DNA from: Caproicibacter sp046707225
Lineage (GTDB): Bacteria > Bacillota > Clostridia > Oscillospirales > Acutalibacteraceae
DNA length: 22,659 nt
Direction: 5' to 3'
NCBI RefSeq assembly: GCF_046707225.1
Contig: NZ_JBJKOP010000057.1
Coordinates: 1 to 22,659 of the forward strand
Shown: positions 7,155 through 13,788 of the stretch, in pieces
Numbering within the stretch: the stretch's first letter is position 1
How the letters are laid out: each line of letters begins with the position of its first letter
The notes under the pieces: model-generated
The model's database searches: none
What the model was told of the DNA's origin: nothing
What the model saw: only the letters and a program-made list of their open reading frames with translations
Program-made: the position numbers and the translations under genes

Positions 7155-7228
7155 TATAGAATCAAAAATCAATAGAATGTAAGGACGCATTGAAAGTGAT
7201 TGATTTCAATGCGCCCTTTTCTTTTTTT
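7155..7228 (+). ncRNA. candidate short RNA or attenuated leader
   Basis: The interval between the 7,120 promoter and the T-run after the 7,186-7,213 hairpin would give an RNA of about 70 bases. It contains no credible ORF. Either it is a small RNA in its own right or the attenuated leader of the kinase-like gene that starts 117 bases further on. The ends are predicted from motif spacing only. Confidence 0.4.
7186..7228 (+). terminator. intrinsic terminator upstream of the kinase-like gene
   Basis: CGCATTGAAA (7,186-7,195) and TTTCAATGCG (7,204-7,213) form a perfect 10-bp stem with an 8-base loop. CCC and then TTTTCTTTTTTT follow. No gene ends just upstream except the coiled-coil gene about 100 bases before. 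Confidence 0.8.
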
Positions 7229-7344
7229 ATTGCAAAACCGTACTGGAAAAGAAAATTCGGCGCGCCGCTCGCCGAAAACAGCGGCGCCGCACAAGGAAGC
7301 CTCCGGGTAAGGAGATTCCGGCAAAGCGGTTTACGGGGGTGAAC

Positions 7345-7974
7345 ATGGGCAATTATGTGATAACGATTGCGCGGGGATACGGCAGCGGAGGAAAACAGAT
7401 TGGAATTCAGCTTGCGAAGGAACTGGGAATCTGGCTGGTTGACAAGGAGCTTTTGCAAATGGCTTCCGTCCAGAGCGGAATCAACGAGGAACTGTTTCAT
7501 CTGGCGGACGAAAAGCTCAGGATGAATATCTTCCGGCTTCTGCAGGCAAGGCAACACATCGGCAACGTCCTTTCGCCGGAACACAGGCTGTTTGTTTCAG
7601 ACGTAAACCTTTTCAACTATCAGGCCAAAATTTTGCGGCGGCTTGCGGAGTCGGAGTCGTTTGTTGTCATTGGGCGCGCGGCGGACGATATTCTGAAGGA
7701 TTACCCGAACGTGTTGAGCGTCGGTATTCGCGCGCCGTTTGAAGACTGTGTCGGCTCGATTGAAAACCGCGCGCATCTTGACCGCAGGGCAGCGGAAAAG
7801 GATGTGAAAACCACCGATCGTTACCGCGCGGAGTACTATAAGTTCTATACCGGAAAGGACTGGAACGACCCGGTCAATTACGACCTTTGTCTGAACAGCT
7901 CCAGAATTGGAAGGGATAAATGCGCCGCGGTGATTAAAAGCTGTCTTCTGGAAAAACTCGGCGTCGGCAAATAA
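7345..7974 (+). CDS. cytidylate kinase-like family protein
   Basis: A 209-residue soluble P-loop protein of the cytidylate-kinase-like family common in Clostridia. The N-terminus reads VITIARGYGSGGKQIGIQLAKELG, a kinase-type phosphate loop (GYGSGGKQIG, about residues 9-18) followed by DKELL. Later segments VVIGRAADDIL, VLSVGIRAPFEDC and a basic lid-like region (RRAAEKDVKTTDRYRAEYYKFYTGKDW) match the family; the C-terminal YDLCLNSSRIG is typical too. True CMK activity is not assured, since this group differs from Cmk. Start 7,345 has GGGGGTG upstream. A promoter (7,120) and terminator (7,186) precede it, so read-through may control it. Confidence 0.85.
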   Translation: MGNYVITIARGYGSGGKQIGIQLAKELGIWLVDKELLQMASVQSGINEELFHLADEKLRMNIFRLLQARQHIGNVLSPEHRLFVSDVNLFNYQAKILRRLAESESFVVIGRAADDILKDYPNVLSVGIRAPFEDCVGSIENRAHLDRRAAEKDVKTTDRYRAEYYKFYTGKDWNDPVNYDLCLNSSRIGRDKCAAVIKSCLLEKLGVGK

Positions 7975-7997
7975 CAATACGACATAGAAAACGGCCG

Positions 7998-8028
7998 GAG
8001 CCGCTCCTTTTTTCGGGGAGCGGCTCTT
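7998..8028 (+). terminator. probable terminator after the kinase-like gene
   Basis: GAGCCGCTCC (7,998-8,007) and GGAGCGGCTC (8,017-8,026) form a perfect 10-bp stem with a T-rich 9-base loop. The tract after it (TTCGCG) is poor in T, so strength is uncertain. Confidence 0.55.
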
Positions 8029-8075
8029 CGCGTGGAACAAAGACGAATCACCCGCCTGTGCGGCGTCCCTGTGCG

Positions 8076-8104
8076 TTGAAAAGAGCGCTCAGTTGGAATA
8101 TAAT
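8076..8104 (+). promoter_or_regulatory. promoter of the ElaA-type gene
   Basis: TTGAAA (8,076-8,081) and TATAAT (8,099-8,104) are spaced by 17 bases and lie about 40 bases before the ATG at 8,146. Confidence 0.75.
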
Positions 8105-8145
8105 GAATGAAAACGGACCGAGCCCTTTGGGAAGGATATGAATGA

Positions 8146-8598
8146 ATGGAATGGACGATAAAACGGTTTGAAGAATTGACGCTGCAGGAGCTTTACGATA
8201 TTCTTCGCCTTCGCTGCGAGGTGTTTGTGGTGGAGCAGAGCTGCCCTTATCCGGATGTGGACGGGAGGGACAGGCAATCGTTTCATCTGTTCGGGTGTGA
8301 CGAGCAAGGAAAAATCTGTGCCTGCCTGCGGATTCTTGACCCCGGGCAGACTTTTCCGGAACGTTCGATCGGCCGGGTGTTGGTCCGCAGGGACTGCCGG
8401 GGTTCCGGGCTGGCCCGCGAGATGCTGAATCGCGCCATTCGCTTTGTGAAGGAAACCGGAGGGGGAAATATCCGGATTGAAGCGCAGGCGCACCTGCAGG
8501 AATTTTACCGTCAGGTCGGTTTCACGGTCTGTTCGCCGGTCTATCTGGAAGATGGAATCGAACATGTTGAAATGCTGTTTGATGATGCAATTAGTTGA
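8146..8598 (+). CDS. elaA: ElaA-type GNAT N-acetyltransferase
   Basis: A 150-residue soluble acetyltransferase of the GNAT superfamily. It follows ElaA closely: LYDILRLRCEVFVVEQSCPYPDVDGRD near the N-terminus, ACLRILDPG, then IGRVLVRRDCRGSGLAREML (acetyl-CoA loop of the R/Q-x-x-G-x-G/A type), IRIEAQAHLQEFYRQVGF and a C-terminus YLEDGIEHVEML. The substrate of ElaA is not known. Start 8,146 has AAGGAT 8 bases upstream; nearby ATGs at 8,138 and 8,142 are out of frame. The stop codon (8,596-8,598) lies inside the operator and promoter of the next gene, so the two genes are packed tightly. Confidence 0.88.
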   Translation: MEWTIKRFEELTLQELYDILRLRCEVFVVEQSCPYPDVDGRDRQSFHLFGCDEQGKICACLRILDPGQTFPERSIGRVLVRRDCRGSGLAREMLNRAIRFVKETGGGNIRIEAQAHLQEFYRQVGFTVCSPVYLEDGIEHVEMLFDDAIS

Positions 8599-8613
8599 TT
8601 TTGTCAACTAATT
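8589..8613 (+). promoter_or_regulatory. operator palindrome of the MarR-GNAT gene
   Basis: AATTAGTTGA (8,589-8,598) and TCAACTAATT (8,604-8,613) are perfect 10-bp inverted arms around a 5-base centre. The palindrome covers the -35 box and most of the spacer of the next promoter, as expected for a MarR auto-repressor site. TAGTTGA/TCAACTA is a typical MarR half-site. Confidence 0.85.
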
Positions 8614-8623
8614 ACGCTATAAT
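8595..8623 (+). promoter_or_regulatory. promoter of the MarR-GNAT gene
   Basis: TTGATT (8,595-8,600) and TATAAT (8,618-8,623) are spaced by 17 bases. The -35 lies within the palindrome and overlaps the elaA stop codon. Confidence 0.8.
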
Positions 8624-8652
8624 AGAAATAGAAATGGAAAGGAGAGAGAAAC

Positions 8653-9570
8653 ATGAAGGATCAAAAGAACGCCGTTTCGAAAATCAGGAGCTTCAACCGA
8701 TTCTATACCCAGCTTATGGGTCTGCTCAGCCGGTGCATCCTGAACAGCAGCTTTTCCCTGACAGAAGCAAGAGTGCTGCTTGAAATCAGCCGGATGGACC
8801 GCTGCACCGCGAACGAGCTGGGCGCCCGGCTGTCCGTTGACCGCAGCTATATGAGCAGAATCCTGAAACGCTTTGAGCGGGACGAATTGATCTACCGTGA
8901 AAAATCGGAGCGGGACAACCGGATTCATTATATCAACCTGACGGAACAGGGAAGCAAAGCGATGCGGGAGCTGAACCGGGCGTCCGACAGCCGCATATCT
9001 GAAATGATCCGAAACCTGGATAAGGAAGAACTTCAGGCGGTACTGGATTCAATGTCCGTGATCCGACAAGAGCTTTCCGAAACGGTTTGCCCGGCGGAGA
9101 TCCGTAAATTCCGCGACAGTGATCTTGATTACGTTCTCTCTCGCCACAAAAGCCTTTATGTGGAGGAATATGGACTGTCCTCCCTGTTTGCCGGGTATGT
9201 CGAGCAGATTATCCCCGGCTTTTTTCTGCACTGTGACCGGCGGCGTGAATGCATGTGGATTGCGGAGATATGCGGCAGGCCGGTCGGCAGTATCGCAATC
9301 GCGGACGCCGGGAAGGATACGGCACAGCTGCGTTTCTTCCTTCTGGAACCCGGCGCGAGAGGAATGGGCCTTGGAGGAAGGCTGATTGATGGGGCGCTTG
9401 AATTCTGCCGCAAGACCGGTTATCGGCATGTATATCTGGAAACGATCAGCAATCTGAAAACCGCGCGGGGGATTTATCAAAGCCGCGGCTTTATTCCGAC
9501 AGTGACTCATGAAAACCCGGAATGGGGAGAAGGCGTCGTCGAGGAACGCTGGGACCTCGATCTTTCATAA
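8653..9570 (+). CDS. MarR-type regulator fused to a GNAT acetyltransferase
   Basis: A 305-residue two-domain protein. Residues 1-140 are a MarR winged helix: FSLTEARVLLEIS, TANELGARLSVDRSYMSRIL (recognition helix) and a wing YREKSERDNRIHYINLTEQG. Residues about 147-303 are a GNAT domain, with the acetyl-CoA loop GARGMGLGGRL (about 234-244) and a C-terminal YQSRGFIPT strand typical of the fold. Such MarR-GNAT fusions are known in many bacteria; their small-molecule substrate is usually unknown. AAAGGAGAG precedes ATG 8,653. A perfect palindrome over its promoter strongly suggests autoregulation, and the same operator may also affect read-through from elaA. Confidence 0.9.
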   Translation: MKDQKNAVSKIRSFNRFYTQLMGLLSRCILNSSFSLTEARVLLEISRMDRCTANELGARLSVDRSYMSRILKRFERDELIYREKSERDNRIHYINLTEQGSKAMRELNRASDSRISEMIRNLDKEELQAVLDSMSVIRQELSETVCPAEIRKFRDSDLDYVLSRHKSLYVEEYGLSSLFAGYVEQIIPGFFLHCDRRRECMWIAEICGRPVGSIAIADAGKDTAQLRFFLLEPGARGMGLGGRLIDGALEFCRKTGYRHVYLETISNLKTARGIYQSRGFIPTVTHENPEWGEGVVEERWDLDLS

Positions 9571-9628
9571 TTTCTATCGAATCGGAAACGGCGTCTCCGT
9601 GTGAGGCGCAGCTTTAGGGGGAATCCGT

Positions 9629-9988
9629 ATGGGATGTGTCGGCAACGCAATTTGGTTTTTGCTGGGTGGGTGTATCATGTGGCTTAGCTGGCTCGCAGTC
9701 GGTATTTTATGGTGCGTCACGGTCGTCGGTGCTCCGATTGGTATTCAATGCTTCAAATTCGCGGAGCTGGCGTTTTTTCCGTTTGAAAAAGAAGTTCGGT
9801 ACGGCGGCGGAGCGGGTTCCCTGCTTCTGAATCTCCTTTGGCTGTTTTTCGGCGGCTTTGCGCTTGCGGTGGAAGCGACCGTCGTCGGCGCGCTGTTCTG
9901 CATTACGGTTGTCGGAATTCCGTTTGGAATGCAGTGCTTTAAAATTGCAAAACTCGCCCTGATGCCGTTTGGTTCGGCCGTTAACTGA
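9629..9988 (+). CDS. yccF: YccF-family inner membrane protein
   Basis: A 119-residue membrane protein with the internal duplication typical of YccF (DUF307). The first half has GCVGNAIWFLLGG, then TVVGAPIGIQCFKFAELAFFPF. The second half repeats it as LLLNLLWLFFGG, then TVVGIPFGMQCFKIAKLALMPFG. Each half has two hydrophobic stretches and the conserved (A/I)P(I/F)G.QCFK motif. The role is not established. Start 9,629 has AGGGGG upstream. No clear promoter or terminator was seen for it; it may be read from the MarR-GNAT promoter, 58 bases separating the two genes. Confidence 0.88.
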   Translation: MGCVGNAIWFLLGGCIMWLSWLAVGILWCVTVVGAPIGIQCFKFAELAFFPFEKEVRYGGGAGSLLLNLLWLFFGGFALAVEATVVGALFCITVVGIPFGMQCFKIAKLALMPFGSAVN

Positions 9989-10039
9989 AAATTTGCACAA
10001 AAGTATTTATAAAAATGTATGTATGTTGCTTTTTCGCGC

Positions 10040-10068
10040 TTGACTGGGGCAAAAAAATGATTTATCCT
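10040..10068 (+). promoter_or_regulatory. promoter of the pyrophosphatase gene
   Basis: TTGACT (10,040-10,045) and TATCCT (10,063-10,068) are spaced by 17 bases. The leader to ATG 10,152 would be about 75 bases. Confidence 0.7.
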
Positions 10069-10085
10069 AGTAGAACAGTTCTTTA

Positions 10086-10118
10086 GCCGCCCAACCGCCT
10101 GCTCGGGCGGTTTGTGGC
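10086..10118 (+). promoter_or_regulatory. stem-loop in the pyrophosphatase leader
   Basis: AACCGCC (10,093-10,099) and GGCGGTT (10,106-10,112) form a 7-bp stem with a 6-base loop. An outer GCCGC/GTGGC pairing (10,086-10,090 with 10,114-10,118) extends it. No T-run follows, so it is not a normal terminator. No known riboswitch class was recognised. Confidence 0.45.
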
Positions 10119-10151
10119 CGAGATAAGGTATTTTAAAAAGAGGTACTGAAA

Positions 10152-11798
10152 ATGAACGAATCCGTCTATATCACAGGACATAAAAATCCCGATACGGACT
10201 CCATCTGCTCCTCCATTGGCTATGCCGAGCTGAAAAAGAGGCTGGGATTTCAGGCGGTTCCGGTTCGCATCGGCAAAATTAATAAAGAAACGGCATTTGT
10301 GCTGGAACGCTTCGGAGTCAAGGAACCGGAATATCTGAAGACCGTGAAAACACAGGTGTCCGATCTGGATCTGGATGTGATTCCGCCCGTTTCGGAGGAT
10401 ATTTCAATTAAAACGGCCTGGAACATCATGCAGAAAAACAATCGGCAGGTTCTTCCCGTGACCGACGATGCGGGAAAGCTGCTTGGAATTATCTCGCTTT
10501 CCGACATCACCAACAGCTACATGGCTTCGCAGGGAAATAACGTGCTTTCCAAAAGCCATACGCCGCTTCGCAACGTGACGGAAACCCTGAACGCCCGTCT
10601 GGTCTGCGGGAACATTGACGCTGTGTTCCGTTCCGCGGGCAAGGTGGTCATCGCAACTATGGCACCCGACAGTCTGGAACCTTTTGTCGAGAAAAATGAC
10701 ATCGTGCTGGTCGGCAACCGCAAGGACAGTCAGATGAAGGTGCTGAAGGCAGGCGTGAGCTGCCTGATCGCAACCTGCGGCGGGCACGTCGATAAGGATG
10801 TGCTGGAACTTGCGGAGCAGAAGGGCTGCATTGTGATGGAAACAAACCACGATACGTTTACCGCTGCCCGGCTGATCAACCAGAGCATTCCCGTGGGATA
10901 CGTGATGACGAAAAATAATCTGATCTGCTTTAACGTTCATGATTTTATTGATTATATCCGGGACAAAATGCTCCAGACCCGCTTTCGCAGCTATCCTATC
11001 GTCGACGACGACGGGACCGTAAAGGGATTTGTATACCGTTACCACCTGATTTCGCCTAGAAAGAAGAAAGTAATCCTGCTGGATCATAACGAAATGTCTC
11101 AGACGGTCGACGGGATTGATCAGGCTGAAATCTTGGAAATCATCGACCATCACAGAATCGGAGATATCCAGACCGGTTCGCCGGTTTATTTCAGAAATGA
11201 CACGGTGGGGAGTACGGCGACGCTGATTGCCAACATGTATGTGGAAAATGGGATCCGTCCGACAAAAGAAATTGCCGGAATCCTATGCGCCGCAATTCTT
11301 TCGGATACACTGAACCTGAAATCTCCGACGACGACCTACCTTGACCGCGAGACGGTGTCGCAGCTGGCCGAGATTGCGGGTGTGGACCCCAACCGGTTTG
11401 CGGCCGAGATGTTTCAGGCCGGTTCCTCGCTTGCGGATATGAACCCGGATCAGATCCTTTACAATGATTTTAAAGATTATAATCTGAGTCGGTATAAAAT
11501 CGGCATCGGACAGATCAATGCCGGCGATCCCCAAAATGTGAAGGACCTGAAAGGCAGCCTTTTGGAACATATGAAAAAGGTGCAGCAGGAAAAGGGCTAC
11601 AGCCTTTTGCTTTTGATGATGACCGACATCGTCAAGGAAAGTTCCCACCTGCTGTATTTCGGCAGGGAGGAAGACCTGATCCGCGACGCCTTTGGCGCGG
11701 AACCAAGGGACAACGAGGTCTATCTGGAAGGTGTGGTTTCCCGCAAAAAGCAGGTGGTTCCGCTTTTGACCAACGCCATTCAAAATACCCCGCGGTGA
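10152..11798 (+). CDS. ppaC: Mn-dependent inorganic pyrophosphatase with CBS domains
   Basis: A 548-residue family II (DHH) pyrophosphatase that hydrolyses PPi to phosphate in the cytoplasm, using Mn2+ or Co2+. Metal ligands are seen at GHKNPDTDS (H10, D14, D16), the DHN at 311-313, the DHH at 332-334 (EIIDHHRIGD) and the SDT at 384-386. The catalytic domain is split by a regulatory insert of about 230 residues: CBS 1 (about 73-125), a DRTGG-like domain (about 140-240) and CBS 2 (about 248-300). In characterised CBS-PPases such inserts bind adenine nucleotides and tune activity. The C-terminal DHHA2 domain runs from about 420. The start at ATG 10,152 follows AAAGAGGT. Monocistronic, with its own promoter. 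Confidence 0.93.
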   Translation: MNESVYITGHKNPDTDSICSSIGYAELKKRLGFQAVPVRIGKINKETAFVLERFGVKEPEYLKTVKTQVSDLDLDVIPPVSEDISIKTAWNIMQKNNRQVLPVTDDAGKLLGIISLSDITNSYMASQGNNVLSKSHTPLRNVTETLNARLVCGNIDAVFRSAGKVVIATMAPDSLEPFVEKNDIVLVGNRKDSQMKVLKAGVSCLIATCGGHVDKDVLELAEQKGCIVMETNHDTFTAARLINQSIPVGYVMTKNNLICFNVHDFIDYIRDKMLQTRFRSYPIVDDDGTVKGFVYRYHLISPRKKKVILLDHNEMSQTVDGIDQAEILEIIDHHRIGDIQTGSPVYFRNDTVGSTATLIANMYVENGIRPTKEIAGILCAAILSDTLNLKSPTTTYLDRETVSQLAEIAGVDPNRFAAEMFQAGSSLADMNPDQILYNDFKDYNLSRYKIGIGQINAGDPQNVKDLKGSLLEHMKKVQQEKGYSLLLLMMTDIVKESSHLLYFGREEDLIRDAFGAEPRDNEVYLEGVVSRKKQVVPLLTNAIQNTPR

Positions 11799-11963
11799 TT
11801 TTGCAAGACCGACGAAACGAGCACCGTAAACGCTCGCGCACCATGTCCAGAAAGCCGAAGACTTCGCATCGGTCGCAATTTTTGGGAATCGACTGAACAA
11901 ATAAATTTTGTCAGTCTGCCTTGTTCATTTTTAATAATTTATTCAAATATTATTAAAAATTTA
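11799..11963. other. intergenic, nothing recognised
   Basis: The stretch between the pyrophosphatase stop and the glcT promoter becomes AT-rich toward its right end. No ORF with a ribosome site or clear terminator was seen. Confidence 0.4.
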
Positions 11964-11992
11964 TTGACTTTTTTTCAAATACGTGCTATCTT
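11964..11992 (+). promoter_or_regulatory. promoter of the glcT-nanE-PTS operon
   Basis: TTGACT (11,964-11,969) and TATCTT (11,987-11,992) are spaced by 17 bases, with TG one base before the -10 (extended -10). It is the only good promoter found upstream of the operon. Confidence 0.75.
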
Positions 11993-12017
11993 GTAGAAAA
12001 GTTCATAACAATTGGTG

Positions 12018-12042
12018 TGTTACTGATTCATCAGGCATTAAC
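12018..12042 (+). promoter_or_regulatory. RAT antiterminator site 1
   Basis: TGTTACTG, then ATTCA, then TCAGGCAT and TAAC form a ribonucleic antiterminator of the GlcT/BglG class, with CTGA-TTCA-TCAG as upper stem. Its 3' end GGCATTAAC is also the 5' arm of the terminator that follows, so the two structures exclude each other. It is almost the same as RAT 2 at 12,959. Confidence 0.85.
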
Positions 12043-12075
12043 CGGATCATTGATTATCCGTGTTGGTGCCTTTTT
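12034..12075 (+). terminator. conditional terminator 1, before glcT
   Basis: GGCATTAAC-CGGAT (12,034-12,047) pairs with ATCCG-T-GTTGGTGCC (12,056-12,070) around an 8-base loop, with two G-U pairs and one bulge. Five T follow. It overlaps RAT 1 by nine bases. Confidence 0.85.
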
Positions 12076-12098
12076 ATTTATTTAATAGGGTGATTTGG

Positions 12099-12947
12099 AT
12101 GGCGGAGGAATATCGGATTTTACGGGTCATGAATAATAATGTCATTCTTGTCGGCAGAAAACCTAAGGGGACGCAGCTTTTCCTCATTGGGAAAGGGCTG
12201 GGCTTTAAACGCAAGCCAGGAATGGAAGTTACTTTGAATTCTGCACAGATTGAAAAGTCTTTTCTTGCTTATGACACGAAGGAAAAAAATGATTATCTCA
12301 CCCTGATTGAAAATCTCGACGACAAGCTGATCGGCCTTTGCTCGGAAATCACTCTGATGGCGGAAAAAAGGATGGGAAAGCTGAATGAAAATTTGCTGAT
12401 CGTTTTAACAGACCATATTGGCTTTGCGATCGAAAGGATCAAAAAGGGGCTGGCGATCCAAAACCCATTTGTCTATGAAATAAAGAACCTGTATCCCGAA
12501 GAATTCGAAATAGGGCTTGAGGCAAGGACTCTGATCAAGGAACAGCTCGGGGTGGAAATCAACGAAGACGAGGTTGCTTTTATTGCGCTGCACCTGGACG
12601 CGGCTAAACTAAACACCAAGGCATCGGATTCCCTTAATAAAACGAGAATTGTAAAGCTGATGGTCAGTTTCCTTGAGGAAACCCTTGGGGTTAAATTGGA
12701 GAAAAACCTTACATATATCCGGCTGATTACTCATTTTCGTTCCAGCCTGGACCGAGCCGAAAAAAACATCTCGGTCGAAAACCCGCTTCTTCCCACCGTC
12801 AAAAAAAGCATGAAAAAGTCCTACGCTCTGGCAAAACAAGCCGGGGAACTCGTGCAGCGGGAAAGCGGTTTTGTTCTTCCGGAAGGCGAACTGGGATACC
12901 TGGCCATTCACATCGACCGTATCCGCCGAATTTTAAAAAAGCGCTAA
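12099..12947 (+). CDS. glcT: GlcT-type transcription antiterminator (BglG family)
   Basis: A 282-residue RNA-binding antiterminator. Residues 1-60 are the CAT RNA-binding domain (ILRVMNNNVILVGR, then GKGLGFKRKPG). Two PTS regulation domains follow, with all four conserved histidines in place: H106 and H165 in PRD1 (LTDHIGF, IALHLDAA), H212 and H271 in PRD2 (LITHFRSSL, LAIHIDRI). In this family, EII components inactivate the protein by phosphorylating PRD1 when no sugar is taken up. Start 12,099 (MAEEYRIL) has TAGGGTGA upstream; a longer frame from 12,060 would begin inside the terminator hairpin. RAT/terminators precede and follow the gene, so it controls its own synthesis and the operon behind it. 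Confidence 0.92.
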   Translation: MAEEYRILRVMNNNVILVGRKPKGTQLFLIGKGLGFKRKPGMEVTLNSAQIEKSFLAYDTKEKNDYLTLIENLDDKLIGLCSEITLMAEKRMGKLNENLLIVLTDHIGFAIERIKKGLAIQNPFVYEIKNLYPEEFEIGLEARTLIKEQLGVEINEDEVAFIALHLDAAKLNTKASDSLNKTRIVKLMVSFLEETLGVKLEKNLTYIRLITHFRSSLDRAEKNISVENPLLPTVKKSMKKSYALAKQAGELVQRESGFVLPEGELGYLAIHIDRIRRILKKR

Positions 12948-12958
12948 TCATAATTTTA

Positions 12959-12983
12959 TGTTACTGTTCAATCAGGCATAAAC
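12959..12983 (+). promoter_or_regulatory. RAT antiterminator site 2
   Basis: TGTTACTG, then TTCAA, then TCAGGCAT and AAAC: a near copy of RAT 1, starting only 11 bases after the glcT stop codon. Its GGCATAAAC end is shared with the following terminator stem. Confidence 0.85.
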
Positions 12984-13019
12984 TGTGCGGGAATGCACCA
13001 GTTTATGCCTTTGTTTTTT
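12975..13019 (+). terminator. conditional terminator 2, before nanE
   Basis: GGCATAAACTG (12,975-12,985) pairs with CAGTTTATGCC (12,999-13,009), with an extra TGC/GCA pairing inside. TTTGTTTTTT follows. It overlaps RAT 2. Confidence 0.88.
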
Positions 13020-13104
13020 GTCCATTCGCTTTTAAAAAAAGGGGGGATCCGCAACCAGCCGACATGAAAAGCAAAAATCAAAAAGCAGAAGAAGGAGAAT
13101 TGTT

Positions 13105-13770
13105 ATGCTGGAGAAAATAAGACGAAAATTGATCGTGTCCTGCCAGGCGCTGGAAAACGAGCCGCTGCACAGTCCTTTCGTTATGGGAAAGATGGCGCTT
13201 GCGGCGAAACAGGGGGGTGCCGCCGGCATACGCGCACAGAGCAAAGAGGATATCGACGAGATTGTCAAAGTAACCGGGCTGCCGGTCATTGGAATCATCA
13301 AGAGAAATTACAGTGATTCAGAGGTTTATATTACGTCGACAAAAAAGGAGGTGGAGGAGCTTTTCGAGACGAACGCCGCGATGATTGCACTTGACGCCAC
13401 GCAGCGCGACAGGCCCAATGGAGAAAAGCTGGAAGATCTTCTCCGTTTAATTAAAGCCCGGGGAAGGCTGGCCATGGCGGACTGCTCCACCTATGAGGAG
13501 GCTTTCCTCGCACAGGAATTGGGGTTTGACTGTATTTCAACAACGCTGTGCGGTTATACGCCTTACTCGGAAAATCTGCCCGGACCAAATCTGAAACTGA
13601 TTCAAAAGCTGAGCGGGACTTTGCGCGTTCCCGTTCTGGCGGAGGGGAAAATCAATACGCCCGGCGACCTGAAAGCGGTGTTTGAAGCCGGGGCCTATTC
13701 CGCGGTCGTCGGCGGCGCAATCACCCGCCCGCAGAACATCACGGCCAGATTTACAGCCGTACTTGACTAA
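13105..13770 (+). CDS. nanE: N-acetylmannosamine-6-phosphate 2-epimerase
   Basis: A 221-residue TIM-barrel enzyme that converts ManNAc-6-P to GlcNAc-6-P, feeding amino sugars from sialic acid or ManNAc into GlcNAc metabolism. Typical NanE motifs: IVSCQALENEPLHSP, GAAGIRAQ, LPVIGIIKR, MIALDATQRDRP (phosphate/catalytic region), MADCSTYEEA, DCISTTLCGYT, VLAEGKINTPGDL and VVGGAITRP. The length is normal. Start 13,105 has GAAGGAG upstream. It is the first gene after RAT 2, with EIICB starting 18 bases after its stop. No nanA or nanK is in the window, so the operon alone does not make a full sialate pathway. Confidence 0.95.
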   Translation: MLEKIRRKLIVSCQALENEPLHSPFVMGKMALAAKQGGAAGIRAQSKEDIDEIVKVTGLPVIGIIKRNYSDSEVYITSTKKEVEELFETNAAMIALDATQRDRPNGEKLEDLLRLIKARGRLAMADCSTYEEAFLAQELGFDCISTTLCGYTPYSENLPGPNLKLIQKLSGTLRVPVLAEGKINTPGDLKAVFEAGAYSAVVGGAITRPQNITARFTAVLD

Positions 13771-13788
13771 GAGGGAGGATTGTTTTAC

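Noticed and set aside
10404..11153. Minus-strand 249-residue frame
   Set aside because: Lies fully inside the pyrophosphatase gene, whose motifs and domains are certain; a frame shadow.
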